A stretch of 64,000 nt of DNA, from positions 1 through 64,000 of the forward strand of contig QIFC01000079.1 in the NCBI GenBank assembly GCA_003228685.1, given 5' to 3'. The translations under genes were made by a program, and so were the position numbers. This DNA is from Chloroflexota bacterium. Its GTDB lineage: Bacteria > Chloroflexota > Dehalococcoidia > DSTF01 > RBG-16-68-14. The notes beneath the pieces were generated by a model. That model was not told where the DNA came from. It saw only the letters and a list, made by a program, of their open reading frames with translations, and did no database searches. This document shows, piece by piece, positions 47,675-58,092 of this stretch; positions within the stretch are counted from its first letter, which is position 1; the number at the start of each line of letters is the position of its first letter.

Positions 47675-48934
47675 TCAGGCTCCGGTGGCGAACGCGTCTA
47701 CCGGGTGGCGCCAGGCGCGAAACACCATATTGATGTCGCCCAGGATCGGATTCAGCTGGAAAAACGGGCTGATGTATTCCCAAACGATCTCACCATCCGT
47801 GGTTATCTCAAAGAAGCGGCCGAAATTCCCCTCCGCGATGAACGTGTTGCCGTTCGGCAAGCGTTGTGCGCTTGATACGAATGGGCTGAAGAAGTTGAGG
47901 ATGCTCTTGTCGATGTACTCCCACACGATCTCGGTCGTCGCGATGTCAACTTCGATCACGCGCGAGTAGTTCAGCGAGCTGTTTTCACGGTGGCCGCCAT
48001 TGTCGAAGATGAGGACGTTGCCGTTGGGGAGCATGCTGGGGTGGTGCTGTTGGGCCAGCTCGGGTGCGCGCATCGTCCAGACAAGATCGCCGCTGTCGCG
48101 GTCGATGATGGCGACTGTGTTGATGTTACGAAAGCTGATCAGCACGTTGCCGTCGGGAAGCTGTTCGGCCGAATTGGCGTGCGTCCACTCATCCCGGGCG
48201 TCTGTGGGATTGATCGGATAGTCTTCGGGCGCCATGTGCTCGTGCACGTGCCACTCCCAGACGGTCTCGCCATCGAGTGTGACTTCGGCCACGTAGTCTG
48301 TCCACATACCGAAGCCTTGTGTGGCGGGCTGGCCGCCTGGCACACGCGCCTCAAGGTCGGGTGGCAGCACTTCCGCCCGGAGTGAGAGCAAGTTGCCGTT
48401 CGGCAGGAGACGCACGTCGTGGTGCTGGTCCTCGTCCCGGAACTGCCAGACAATATTGCCATCCCAATCCACCTCCATGATCAGGCCGCCTTTGAACACG
48501 AAGGGAGGCGCGTCGCCAGCCGCCATGTGGAGAGCCGCGAACAGATTCCCGTTCTCCAAGAGTGAGACGCCGAAGATGTTGCGCTCGCGAGGATCGTCCG
48601 TGAGGTCCCACCTATTGACCACCTCGCCCATCATGTTGAGAACGTAGGCGCTCGATCCCTGAAACGGGCTGAAGAGCGTGTAGCCATCGAACGCCTTGGA
48701 CGGGTCGTATCCCGTGAGGCCAGTACCAGCGCGCTTCTGGCGCTGCTGTTCTACGGGACCTACGATCGTCGACGCCTGGCCCTGTACCAACGTCGCCGTG
48801 GCGGTCGCGTCGCCGTTTCCGTCGCTGCAAGCGGCTACGGCCAGCGCCGCGCCACCGACGGCCGCGCCAGCGGCGCCCTTAAGCAGCCCCCTACGCGATA
48901 GCCTGCGTCTTTGCCAATTCGCCGGAGATTTCAT
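47675..48934 (-). CDS. Arylsulfotransferase (ASST)-like propeller protein, Tat-type signal
   Basis: RRRLSRRGLLKGAAGAAVGGAAL; repeated LPNGNxL…EVDWDGNIVWQFRDEDQHHDVRLLPNGN, YSRVIEVDIATTEIVWEY. Confidence 0.8.
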   Translation of the reverse strand: MKSPANWQRRRLSRRGLLKGAAGAAVGGAALAVAACSDGNGDATATATLVQGQASTIVGPVEQQRQKRAGTGLTGYDPSKAFDGYTLFSPFQGSSAYVLNMMGEVVNRWDLTDDPRERNIFGVSLLENGNLFAALHMAAGDAPPFVFKGGLIMEVDWDGNIVWQFRDEDQHHDVRLLPNGNLLSLRAEVLPPDLEARVPGGQPATQGFGMWTDYVAEVTLDGETVWEWHVHEHMAPEDYPINPTDARDEWTHANSAEQLPDGNVLISFRNINTVAIIDRDSGDLVWTMRAPELAQQHHPSMLPNGNVLIFDNGGHRENSSLNYSRVIEVDIATTEIVWEYIDKSILNFFSPFVSSAQRLPNGNTFIAEGNFGRFFEITTDGEIVWEYISPFFQLNPILGDINMVFRAWRHPVDAFATGA

Positions 48935-49024
48935 CGATCAGCTCTCCTTGCTCCTAGACTCGGGTACCCCACGACGAGTCCATACTAGCCCACGCTAGGC
49001 GGTCGGTCGAGACAGGCCGTCGCC

Positions 49025-50608
49025 TTATGGGAAGCCAGGGACATCGTCGCGGCAGATGTTGCCGCTCGCTTCCGGCGGGACATGAGGTAGAAGTGTTACG
49101 TCGTCCTCGACCTCTCTGACCGGGAGCGTAGCCGGAACGAAACCGCCATCGATTGCGTCGGCGAGAAAGACCGGATATCCGGGTCGCGCGCGAAATGTCT
49201 CTTCGGTATCCAATGCGATCGTGAAGAGCTTGCTGTCGCCCCAGAGCACCTCGCCGAGGGCGGGCAGGACCACGCACTGGAGCAGCGGGCCGGTGAGCGG
49301 TCCACCACGCACGTAGACGGTGCTGCCCGCGGGTAGGTCGGGGTATGCGTTCTCAATGCCGCCGGCGAGGGCCTCCCAGTCACTCGTGAGGTCATCGAAG
49401 TCCCGATTCTGGCTCCACGTCTGCCAGACGAACAACCCAAGCACGCCGATGACGGCCACGATGACGACCGTGGAGACGACAGGAGATAGACGCCGTGCCA
49501 ACGAGGCGGCTTCCCCAACCACCAGGGCTGCCAGCATCGAAAACGGGACCGACGCCAGGTAGACGTAGCGCGGCGCCAGCCACAGTTTCAGAGGAAGATA
49601 CGGGAGCAACGCCAGCGCGAGGAAGATGACGATGATGCGCGTAGGGGCTGGGCCGCGAACGAACGCAGCCAGCGCCAGGACTGCGGCCGCCAGTCCCGCG
49701 ACAAGGTGCGCCGTGCCGACGTCTCCCAGCGGTTCCATACCGACCGGGTAGAGCAGCCGGCCCAGATAGATCAGCGCGTTGTCGAACAGGTGGCCTCCCG
49801 CGCCGAAGGTTCCACCTTCGGCGGCCGCCGTGCATTCGCAGACGCCGAAGCCGATCAATGCTACCCCGCCAAGAATCGCGAACGGTGCTGAAAGAACGGC
49901 AGCCCGAACCCACGAACCTCGCGCCGTACCCTCGGCTTTATGGGAGCAACGCCAGAGCGCCACCAGTATCGGCACGGGCGCCAGCAGGGCCACCGACTCG
50001 TTGGCGGCTATCGCGGCCGCAAACGCAAGCGCCGCGCCACCCGCCCACAATGCCATCGGCCTGCGACCGCAGGCCTCGTACACCAACACGATCGACAGCA
50101 TGAGCAAGAAGCCCCCGAAGACATTGTTAATCGCCGTCACCTGGCCGACCGTCGGCACTGATGCTGGGGACAGGCCAAAAAGAGACGCCCCGAGGGCGGC
50201 CAGCCATACCTCCTTGGTCACCTGGCGCAGGAACTGGAAGACCAGGGCCGCCGTCCCAATGTGGACGATGACCGCGACAAGCAAGTAGGGCATGGCCATC
50301 AGGCCGAAGGTTTCGTACGCCCCGAGGTAGAAGAGTCCCGTCAAGAAGCGCCAATTCGGCGTCTCATCCTGCAAGAGGAAGAGGTCCTTCAGATATTCGC
50401 CGGTGCCGCGCGATGCGACATCGGCAAGCGGCACGAAGTCATCGCCGAAGAAATAGTGCCCGAGGACGGGCGCCTGGGCGACCAACGTCAGGATGGCGAC
50501 GAGCGCCAGAACCCACACCGGATGCGCACGGATTACGTCATCAAGCGTTTGAAGCAGGCCTTTGGACGCCGGCGAGGCAGCTTTGGCTTCGGCCGGGCCG
50601 TCAGCCAT
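49025..50608 (-). CDS. Multi-TM membrane protein, GT-C glycosyltransferase-like
   Basis: About 10 hydrophobic segments; GHYFFGDDFVPLADV early acidic loop. Confidence 0.6.
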   Translation of the reverse strand: MADGPAEAKAASPASKGLLQTLDDVIRAHPVWVLALVAILTLVAQAPVLGHYFFGDDFVPLADVASRGTGEYLKDLFLLQDETPNWRFLTGLFYLGAYETFGLMAMPYLLVAVIVHIGTAALVFQFLRQVTKEVWLAALGASLFGLSPASVPTVGQVTAINNVFGGFLLMLSIVLVYEACGRRPMALWAGGAALAFAAAIAANESVALLAPVPILVALWRCSHKAEGTARGSWVRAAVLSAPFAILGGVALIGFGVCECTAAAEGGTFGAGGHLFDNALIYLGRLLYPVGMEPLGDVGTAHLVAGLAAAVLALAAFVRGPAPTRIIVIFLALALLPYLPLKLWLAPRYVYLASVPFSMLAALVVGEAASLARRLSPVVSTVVIVAVIGVLGLFVWQTWSQNRDFDDLTSDWEALAGGIENAYPDLPAGSTVYVRGGPLTGPLLQCVVLPALGEVLWGDSKLFTIALDTEETFRARPGYPVFLADAIDGGFVPATLPVREVEDDVTLLPHVPPEASGNICRDDVPGFP

Positions 50609-50623
50609 GGATCTTGGGCCGTC

Positions 50624-52444
50624 CTACTCTGGTTGTTCGACCACGGTGATGCCGAGCACGCTCAGCTGTTCGTCGCTCACGCGCGATGGTGCGCCCGTCA
50701 TGGGATCGGCGCCGCTCTTCGATTTCGGGAACGCGATGACCTCGCGGATGTCGTTTTCGCCCGCGAGCTGCGCCACGATGCGGTCGATGCCTGGGGCGAA
50801 GCCCGCGTGAGGCGGCGCACCATATTCGAACGCCTCCAGAATATGTCCAAAACGCTCCTGGGCATCTTCATCGCTGATGCCGAGCAACCGGAGGACACGC
50901 TCCTGCAAGTCGCGCTGGTGGATCCGAACGCTGCCGCTCCCCAGCTCCATGCCATTGCAGATCGTGTCGTAGGCACGACTACGGACGCGGCCAGGGTCTG
51001 TCTCGAAGAAGTGTAGGTCCTCTTCCATGGGCGCGGTAAACAAATGATGCAACGCATCCCAGCGTTCTTCTTCGTCGTCCCATTCTACGAGCGGGAACTC
51101 CGTGATGAACGCATAATGGAGCACGTTCGGGTCTGCTAACTCGAGCCGGGAAGCGACTTCGCGCCGCAGGCCATCCAGCGAAGGACGCACTCGGTGCGAC
51201 GAACCAGGCTCCAGCTTCGGCTTACCACCTTCGCCCGCAACCAGCAGCAGCAGGTCGCCCTGTTTTGCGTCCGACCGCCGCGCGGCCGTCTCGACCAAGT
51301 CGATCGCGAGATACTTGGCGACCGGCGATCGGATGCCGTCCTCGTCGAGCGAGCCCGGCTGGCCAAGCAGACCGATCGAGACGAGGCCCTTGGCGCCGAG
51401 GCCCTGCACGAACGTGGTCAGCGAATCGATCTGCTTGCGAGAGAACTCGCCGCCGCCAGGTACGCAGATGCCTTCGACGGAGCCTCCCGACGCGACGGCG
51501 TTACGAAACACGCCAAACTCGGACGAAGCGGCGACATCGTTGATATCGAACAACTCCATGCCGTAGCGCAGGTCGGGTTTGTCAGTACCGAAGCGGCGCA
51601 TCGATTCTTCGTACGTGATGCGTGGAAACGGGGAAACGAACGAAAGATCAGGGCGCACCTCTCGCGCGAGGCTGGAGAACATCGCTTCGAACAGCTCGAG
51701 AATATCATCCTCGGTCGCGAAGCTCATCTCGACGTCGAGCTGGGTGAAGTCGGGCTGGCGGTCGGCTCGCAGGTCTTCGTCGCGCGCGCAGCGGGCGATC
51801 TGGAAGTAGCGTTCTACGCCGGCGACCATCAGGAGCTGCTTGTACTGCTGCGGCGATTGTGGGAGCGCGTAGAACGAGCCAGGCTGCACGCGGGCCGGCA
51901 CCAGATAATCACGGGCGCCCTCAGGGGTGCTATTCGTGAGCATTGGCGTCTCGATCTCGGTGAAATCTCGCTCTCGGAAGAAGCTGCGGATGAAAGCGGT
52001 CGTCTGGTCACGGATGCGGAGGTTGCGCTGCATACCCTCGCGGCGCAGGTCTAGGTAACGATAGCGAAGCCTCAGCAGCTCCTCGACATCAGACTCCTCG
52101 TTGATGGGGAACGGTGGCGTCTTGGACTCGTTCAGTACCTCTAGCTGGCGCACATGCAGCTCGACTTCTCCCGTCGGCATGTCTGCGTTCTCGGTGCCTT
52201 CTTTGCGAGCGGCGACCTTGCCGACGACCGACAGGACGAATTCGGCGCGAACGTCGCCAGCCGTCTTGTGCGCTTCCGGCGCGTCGTCTGGATGAATGAC
52301 CACCTGAACGAGGCCGCGACGGTCGCGCAGGTCCATGAAAATCAGGCCGCCGTGGTCACGGCGACGATGCACCCAACCGGCCAGCGTGACGTCTTGACCG
52401 ATGTGATCTTTGCGCAGATCGCCGCAGTAGTGCGTCTTGAGCAT
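50624..52444 (-). CDS. aspS: Aspartyl-tRNA synthetase (bacterial type)
   Basis: [29 protein letters not shown]…RYLDLRR…[10 protein letters not shown]…[28 protein letters not shown]-like…[10 protein letters not shown]. Confidence 0.96.
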   Translation of the reverse strand: [606 protein letters not shown]

Positions 52445-52540
52445 GTTCTCCCTCGCAATGCCGAGTGTGGCATGTGCGCGCCACGCGAGCAAGGGATAAT
52501 CATGCCCCAAACTCCCGCCTTTCGCTAAGATAGTGGCGCC

Positions 52541-53551
52541 ATGGCCACAACAACTCGTATGTCAACACCACGCCTCTGGTTGCAGGCACTCTATACGATC
52601 CCTCAGGTGGATCTAAGCCTCGTCGATCCTGTCACTCGCTGGCTCGTGCTCGCACGCGTTTCCGTGGTGGTGATGACCGCGACATCCGCCATCATCGGCG
52701 GGCTGCTAGCCGTCCGCGACGACGTATTCGACTGGCCATTGTTCGTGCTCACGCTTGCCGGCCTGGTGCTCGCCCACACCGCGAGCAACCTAGTGAACGA
52801 TTTCTGGGACTACCGGCGCGGCACCGACAGCCCAGATTCGCCGCGCGCGACCTACGGGCCGCACCCACTGACGGAGAAATCGGCGACGCTGCGTTCCTTC
52901 GCACTGATCACAGTAGCGATCCTCGTGGCCGCAACCGCGATCGGCGTCTACCTCACGATCGAGACCGGGCCGGGCGTGCTGATCTTCGCGCTGAGCGGGG
53001 CATTCGGTCTGATGCTCTATTCAGGTGGCCCCGTGCCGCTCAAATACTTCGGCCTCGGCGAGGTCGCCGTGTTCATCATCTGGGGGCCGCTGATGATCGG
53101 TGGCACCTACTACGTCATGGCAGGCGAACTGCCCGCCTGGGTCGTCCTAGCGTCGTTCCCGTACGCGCTTGGCGTGACCACCGTGCTCATGGGCAAGCAT
53201 TTGGACAAGATGGATTTCGATACCACGAAGCGCATCTTCACGCTACCCATGCTGCTCGGCGAAGGTTCCGCGCGCTTCCTGACGCAGGCCCTCTCGATCG
53301 CCATGTACGTGGCCGTTGCCGCTCTCGTTGTCTGGCAGCGCATGCCGGGCCTGCTCTTGGTCGTAGGAGCGCTACCGCTGCTCTGGCTCGTGCTGCGCGG
53401 CTTCAGCGTACCAAAGCCGGACGAGCCGCCGGAGAACTATCCAGCGTGGCCACTCTGGTTCGTCGGGATGGCCTTCATTCACAACCGGCGCTACGGCATC
53501 CTCTTCGTCATTGGGCTCGCCGCACAGGTTGCGGGCGAAGCGATGATCTGA
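52541..53551 (+). CDS. UbiA-family prenyltransferase (MenA-like)
   Basis: ASNLVNDFWDYRRGTDSPDSPRATYG (NDxxD), DKMDFDTTKRIFTLPMLLG; multi-TM. Confidence 0.88.
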   Translation: MATTTRMSTPRLWLQALYTIPQVDLSLVDPVTRWLVLARVSVVVMTATSAIIGGLLAVRDDVFDWPLFVLTLAGLVLAHTASNLVNDFWDYRRGTDSPDSPRATYGPHPLTEKSATLRSFALITVAILVAATAIGVYLTIETGPGVLIFALSGAFGLMLYSGGPVPLKYFGLGEVAVFIIWGPLMIGGTYYVMAGELPAWVVLASFPYALGVTTVLMGKHLDKMDFDTTKRIFTLPMLLGEGSARFLTQALSIAMYVAVAALVVWQRMPGLLLVVGALPLLWLVLRGFSVPKPDEPPENYPAWPLWFVGMAFIHNRRYGILFVIGLAAQVAGEAMI

Positions 53552-53644
53552 CGCTGCTATCTGGCAACTGAACAGCCCCTCACCCCTGCTACAATGTGAT
53601 ATTGAGCCGAATACTACATTAGGCAGCAGTACAAGCGAGGTACC

Positions 53645-54763
53645 TTGGAAACAGCAAAGCGCGATTACTACGAAGTCTTAGGCGTCCCTCGCGACGCCAC
53701 GCCCGAGAGCGTCAAGAAGGCGTTCCGCAAACTGGCGATGAAGTACCATCCAGACCGCAACAACAGCGGGGATGCGGGCGAACAGTTCAAGGCCGTCAAC
53801 GAGGCCTATGAAGTGCTCTCCGATCAGGAGCGGCGAGCGATGTACGATCGCTTCGGGCACACGGGACCGCAGTCCGCGTTCGGCGGCGCGCGTGGTTTCG
53901 AGGGCTTCGGATTCAGCGGTTTTGGTGACATCTTCGACGCGTTCTTCGGCGGCAGCACGGCCAGGCGGGGAGGTCCTCGACGCGGCGCCGACCTGCGCCA
54001 GCGCATGCGCCTGACGTTCGAGGAGGCCGCCTTCGGAACGGAGAAGACGATCGGTGTCGAAGGACTCGAGCCATGCTCGAAGTGCCAAGGGCGGCGCTCG
54101 GAGCCAGGCAGCGAGCCCAAGCGATGCACCAATTGTGAGGGCACCGGCGAGCTGCGGCGTGTTCAGCAGAGCGTCTTCGGCCAGTTCGTCAACGTCTCCA
54201 TGTGCGACCGCTGCCAAGGCGAAGGCGCCGTCATCTCCAAGCCGTGTAAGACCTGCCGCGGCCGCGGATACGAGCAGCGTACGCGCACACTCCAGGTAAA
54301 ATTCCCTGCAGGCATCGACGATGGTGCGCAGATGCGCCTCTCCGGCGAGGGCGAACTGGGCGAGCGTGGAGGGCCTCGAGGCAATCTCTACCTGCAGGTA
54401 AACGTGAAACCTCACAAGCTCTTCCAGCGTGATGGCGACGACCTGATCTACGACCTCGAGATCAACTTCGGCCAGGCGGCGCTCGGCGACGAGACGGAGA
54501 TCCCCACATTGGAGAAGCCACAACCGCTGCGCATTCCGAGCGGTACGCAGAGCGGACAGGTCTTCGTCCTGAAGGGACGAGGTGTGCCGCACCTGCGCTC
54601 CGGCGGCCGGGGGGACCTGCTGGTTCACACGCACGTTGTGACACCCAAGAACCTGAACGACGAGCAGAAGCAGCTACTGGCGCAGCTTTCCGAGTCCATG
54701 GGTACGCGGCTCTCGCCCGATGACAAGAGCCTGCTCAACAAGATCAAGGACGCCCTCGGCTAA
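53645..54763 (+). CDS. dnaJ: Chaperone DnaJ
   Basis: J-domain [33 protein letters not shown]; four CxxCxGxG-type zinc motifs; TTG start. Confidence 0.96.
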   Translation: METAKRDYYEVLGVPRDATPESVKKAFRKLAMKYHPDRNNSGDAGEQFKAVNEAYEVLSDQERRAMYDRFGHTGPQSAFGGARGFEGFGFSGFGDIFDAFFGGSTARRGGPRRGADLRQRMRLTFEEAAFGTEKTIGVEGLEPCSKCQGRRSEPGSEPKRCTNCEGTGELRRVQQSVFGQFVNVSMCDRCQGEGAVISKPCKTCRGRGYEQRTRTLQVKFPAGIDDGAQMRLSGEGELGERGGPRGNLYLQVNVKPHKLFQRDGDDLIYDLEINFGQAALGDETEIPTLEKPQPLRIPSGTQSGQVFVLKGRGVPHLRSGGRGDLLVHTHVVTPKNLNDEQKQLLAQLSESMGTRLSPDDKSLLNKIKDALG

Positions 54764-54766
54764 TCC

Positions 54767-55681
54767 ATGGAGACGTTTGAACTGGCGATCGCCGTCCGCC
54801 CGAACGCGGTGGAGGCGATGGCCGACCTGCTGCGCCGCTATGCGCCGGCGGGCGTGAGTATCGAGCCGCCGTTCGATGCCATCGACGAAGAAGGAGGCGT
54901 CGCGTTCCACGAGAACGACGCCGTCCGCCTGCGTATCTGGCTCCCGTCCGGAGATCGCCAAACCGCGGCATCCATCGAGGAACTTAGAATAAGCCTTGGC
55001 CCGCTGGCCGGCGACATCGTTGAGCCCCTGAGTGTCAGCACGGTCCAGGAGCGCGACTGGTCCGACGCCTGGAGAGAGCACTTCCACGTCACACGCGTTG
55101 GCGAACGGATCGTCCTCAAGCCCTCGTGGCGCGAGTACGAATCAGGACCCGGCGACATCGTGGTCGAGCTGGATCCCGGGCGCGCATTCGGCACGGGCCA
55201 GCATGAGACGACCCGCATGTGCCTGATCGAGCTTGAGCGGCAGATGGAAGCCGGTGCGTCCATACTCGATGTCGGTTGCGGATCCGGCATCCTCTCTGTC
55301 GCGGCCGCGCTACTAAGCGCGGGCAGCGTTGACGCGATCGACATCGACGCAGCCGCCGTGCACGCGACGCGTGAGAACGCCGCGGCCAACCGCGTGTCGA
55401 GCAGTGTTCGCACGATGCACGGTTCGTTGGGAGAAGCGTGGCCCTTCGCGGAGCCACCCGGGGGCCGTTACGATCTGGTGCTCGCGAACCTTAGCGGCCG
55501 CATCGTGCGGGAACTGGCCGGCGACTTGCTGACGGCACTCACCGAGGACGGAGCGGCGCTCGTGAGTGGCATCGTCGCTGAGCAGGAAGAAAGCTGCGTG
55601 AACGCGCTGCTACAGGCGGGAGCGCGCGCGCTGGAGAGCCGCGCCGACGGTGACTGGCGACTGCTGGTCGTTCGTCGCTAG
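54767..55681 (+). CDS. prmA: Ribosomal protein L11 methyltransferase
   Basis: DPGRAFGTGQHETTRMCL…ILDVGCGSGILSVAAALL…DLVLANLSGRIV; directly downstream of dnaJ. Confidence 0.94.
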   Translation: METFELAIAVRPNAVEAMADLLRRYAPAGVSIEPPFDAIDEEGGVAFHENDAVRLRIWLPSGDRQTAASIEELRISLGPLAGDIVEPLSVSTVQERDWSDAWREHFHVTRVGERIVLKPSWREYESGPGDIVVELDPGRAFGTGQHETTRMCLIELERQMEAGASILDVGCGSGILSVAAALLSAGSVDAIDIDAAAVHATRENAAANRVSSSVRTMHGSLGEAWPFAEPPGGRYDLVLANLSGRIVRELAGDLLTALTEDGAALVSGIVAEQEESCVNALLQAGARALESRADGDWRLLVVRR

Positions 55682-55704
55682 GTACCAAGCCCAGAGGCTG
55701 CAGG

Positions 55705-56655
55705 CTAACCCCGCGGCGCGACGACGCCGGCGGTCCAACGCATCGGGTCGACCTCAACACCACCGACGATCAGCTCCCAATGCAGATGCGGACCTGTCGA
55801 GAGCCCCGACGCTCCTACGAGGCCGACCAAGTCGCCAATCGACACGAACTGACCCTCCACCACGGAGGCCGCCGACAGATGGTGGTATGCGGTGAACACG
55901 CCACCGCCGTGATCCAGAATGACGCTCAGCCCGCGGATAGGCAGATCACCGCTGAACGCAACCCGGCCGCTGTTCGCGGCGACGACGGGCGTGCCCTCGT
56001 CCAGCGCGAAGTCGGTCCCATGGTGGAAGCTGGTCACAGGCCCGCCGTTGTAGCTGCGGCCAGTACCATACTGACTGCTGATCGGCCCCTGTAGCGGCTG
56101 CAGAAAAACGCCCTCCCAGAGTCGCTCCGGCGTGTGCTGCGAGTAAATCGCGGCGCGTGTCGCGGCCTCCTGCTCAGACAGCGCCGGCGTAAGGAGCGCA
56201 GACTGATCTGGGGCGAGCGTGATTGCCTCCACGGGGTACGCGGTATCGATCACTTCCACGGATGCATCCAGCCGTGTGAGTACGCCTCCGGCTGCGTCTA
56301 ATAGCATGATCGTTACGGGATACACCCCTAACGGCTTATCGGCGCCAACGCCGATGACGCCCCAGAAGCCACCCTCCCTGGCGAGGAGGGCATAGTCGCG
56401 ACCGTCGAAGGCGGCGACCGCACTCGCCGCGCCACCGTTTAGCTCCAGAACGCCGGCAGTGCCCTGCGGAATCTGAATACTGGCCGCGATGAGCTCCGGA
56501 ACCGGAGTGGGGGTTGGCGTAGAGGTCGGCGTCATTGTGGGCGTCGGTGACGGCGTCGCCGTTGGAGTGGGCGTCGGAGCTGCGCTCGAGAAGACGCCAC
56601 AGCCGGCGAGCGTCAGCCAGAGGAACAGTAGCGGGGCGAACCGGACAAGATGCAT
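55705..56655 (-). CDS. M23-family peptidase lipoprotein with Thr/Pro-rich linker
   Basis: Lipobox-like LAGCG; FHHGTDFALDEGTPVVAANSGRVAF…GLSTGPHLHWELIVGG. Confidence 0.93.
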   Translation of the reverse strand: MHLVRFAPLLFLWLTLAGCGVFSSAAPTPTPTATPSPTPTMTPTSTPTPTPVPELIAASIQIPQGTAGVLELNGGAASAVAAFDGRDYALLAREGGFWGVIGVGADKPLGVYPVTIMLLDAAGGVLTRLDASVEVIDTAYPVEAITLAPDQSALLTPALSEQEAATRAAIYSQHTPERLWEGVFLQPLQGPISSQYGTGRSYNGGPVTSFHHGTDFALDEGTPVVAANSGRVAFSGDLPIRGLSVILDHGGGVFTAYHHLSAASVVEGQFVSIGDLVGLVGASGLSTGPHLHWELIVGGVEVDPMRWTAGVVAPRG

Positions 56656-56716
56656 CTCGTCCGGCCATTGTAGCCAAGAGACGTGGGGGAAGGGAGTCTC
56701 CCGAGAAACTAGCCTG

Positions 56717-56971
56717 CTAGCCGAGAATCGCTTTCAGCTCCGCCTTGCGTGTTTGCTTCTGGCGTTGCGCAAACTCCGATGCAGGGACGATGGCGCGCAC
56801 TGGACAGAACGGCACGCACTCGGCACAGCCGTTGCAGTGCTGACGCCGCACGACAAATTGGTTCGGCGCCTCCCGGATCGCCCCTTGAGCACACATGAAC
56901 TCGCACACACCGCAGTGCGTACAGTCCGAGGTGATCATGAAGAGTTCGCCAGAACGGCTGTCGACGCTCAC
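56717..56971 (-). CDS. 4Fe-4S dicluster ferredoxin
   Basis: CTHCGVCEFMCAQGA and CNGCAECVPFCPVRA. Confidence 0.88.
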   Translation of the reverse strand: MSVDSRSGELFMITSDCTHCGVCEFMCAQGAIREAPNQFVVRRQHCNGCAECVPFCPVRAIVPASEFAQRQKQTRKAELKAILG

Positions 56972-57063
56972 GCTAGTCGAATGGCCCGTTCTTAGGCGCC
57001 GTTCGGCAAGTCAAGCCCTGCCGCAACTCGGGACGCACCCTCACATTCGAAGCCTGAACGACC

Positions 57064-57072
57064 TGCTATAAT
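57064..57072 (+). promoter_or_regulatory. Extended -10 promoter TGCTATAAT upstream of moxR-like gene
   Basis: TGC-TATAAT at 57064-57072, 28 bp before GTG 57100. Confidence 0.65.
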
Positions 57073-57099
57073 CGACAGGCCTGAGATACGAAATACAGC

Positions 57100-58092
57100 G
57101 TGTCTGGTACGGGAGTACAGGTGGAAGACCCCAGAATCATCGCGGAGCGCATCCTCGCGAACATGGAGCGCGTCATCATCGGTAAGGCGGAAGCGGTGAG
57201 GCTCGCGCTGGTGGCGCTGATGTGCCAGGGTCACGTGCTGATCGAGGACGTGCCGGGCGTCGGCAAGACGATACTGGCACGCAGCTTGGCAAAGTCGATC
57301 GGCTGTAGCTTCCGCCGCATCCAGTTCACGCCCGACCTCCTGCCGACAGACGTCACGGGCGTGTCGATCTACAACCAGAAGTCGGGCGACTTCGAGTTCC
57401 GCGAAGGGCCGATCATGGCGCAGGTCGTCCTTGCGGACGAGATCAACCGAGCGACGCCGAAGACGCAATCGGCGCTGCTGGAGTCGATGGACGAAGCGCA
57501 GGTCACCGTAGACGGCATCACGCATGTGTTGTCGCAACCATTCATCGTGCTCGCGACGCAGAACCCGATCGAGTACGAAGGCACGTTCCCCCTCCCCGAG
57601 GCCGAACTGGACAGGTTCCTGCTTCGCATCGAACTAGGCTATCCGACGCAGACAGACGAAGTGCTGATCATGGAAGCACAGCAGCTGACACACCCGATCG
57701 ACGCGCTCGAGCACGTGACAGACCCGAACGAGATCATGGGTGTCCAGCGCGCGATCAAGGACATCTACGTCGACCCACTCATCAAGCAGTACATCGCCGC
57801 CGTCGCTGCCGCGACACGCGAGCACGAGTCGGTATACCTGGGTGCTTCGCCGCGGGGCTCCTTGGCCCTCTTCCGCGCCAGCCAGGCCTGGTCGCTTCTT
57901 GATGGCCGCGATTTCGCCCGGCCTGACGACGTGAAAGAGTTGGCACTGGCCACGCTGGGTCACCGTATCATCATCAGCCCGGCTGCCCGCGTCAAGGACA
58001 TCACCCCGGCCAACATCATCGAAGACTGTCTGGCCCGCGTGCCGGTTCCGGGCGCGCGTCCGGGACGGCCGAGTGAGCAGCCGGCGCGCTAG
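57100..58092 (+). CDS. MoxR-family AAA+ ATPase
   Basis: [44 protein letters not shown]…[25 protein letters not shown]-type motifs; GTG start. Confidence 0.95.
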   Translation: MSGTGVQVEDPRIIAERILANMERVIIGKAEAVRLALVALMCQGHVLIEDVPGVGKTILARSLAKSIGCSFRRIQFTPDLLPTDVTGVSIYNQKSGDFEFREGPIMAQVVLADEINRATPKTQSALLESMDEAQVTVDGITHVLSQPFIVLATQNPIEYEGTFPLPEAELDRFLLRIELGYPTQTDEVLIMEAQQLTHPIDALEHVTDPNEIMGVQRAIKDIYVDPLIKQYIAAVAAATREHESVYLGASPRGSLALFRASQAWSLLDGRDFARPDDVKELALATLGHRIIISPAARVKDITPANIIEDCLARVPVPGARPGRPSEQPAR

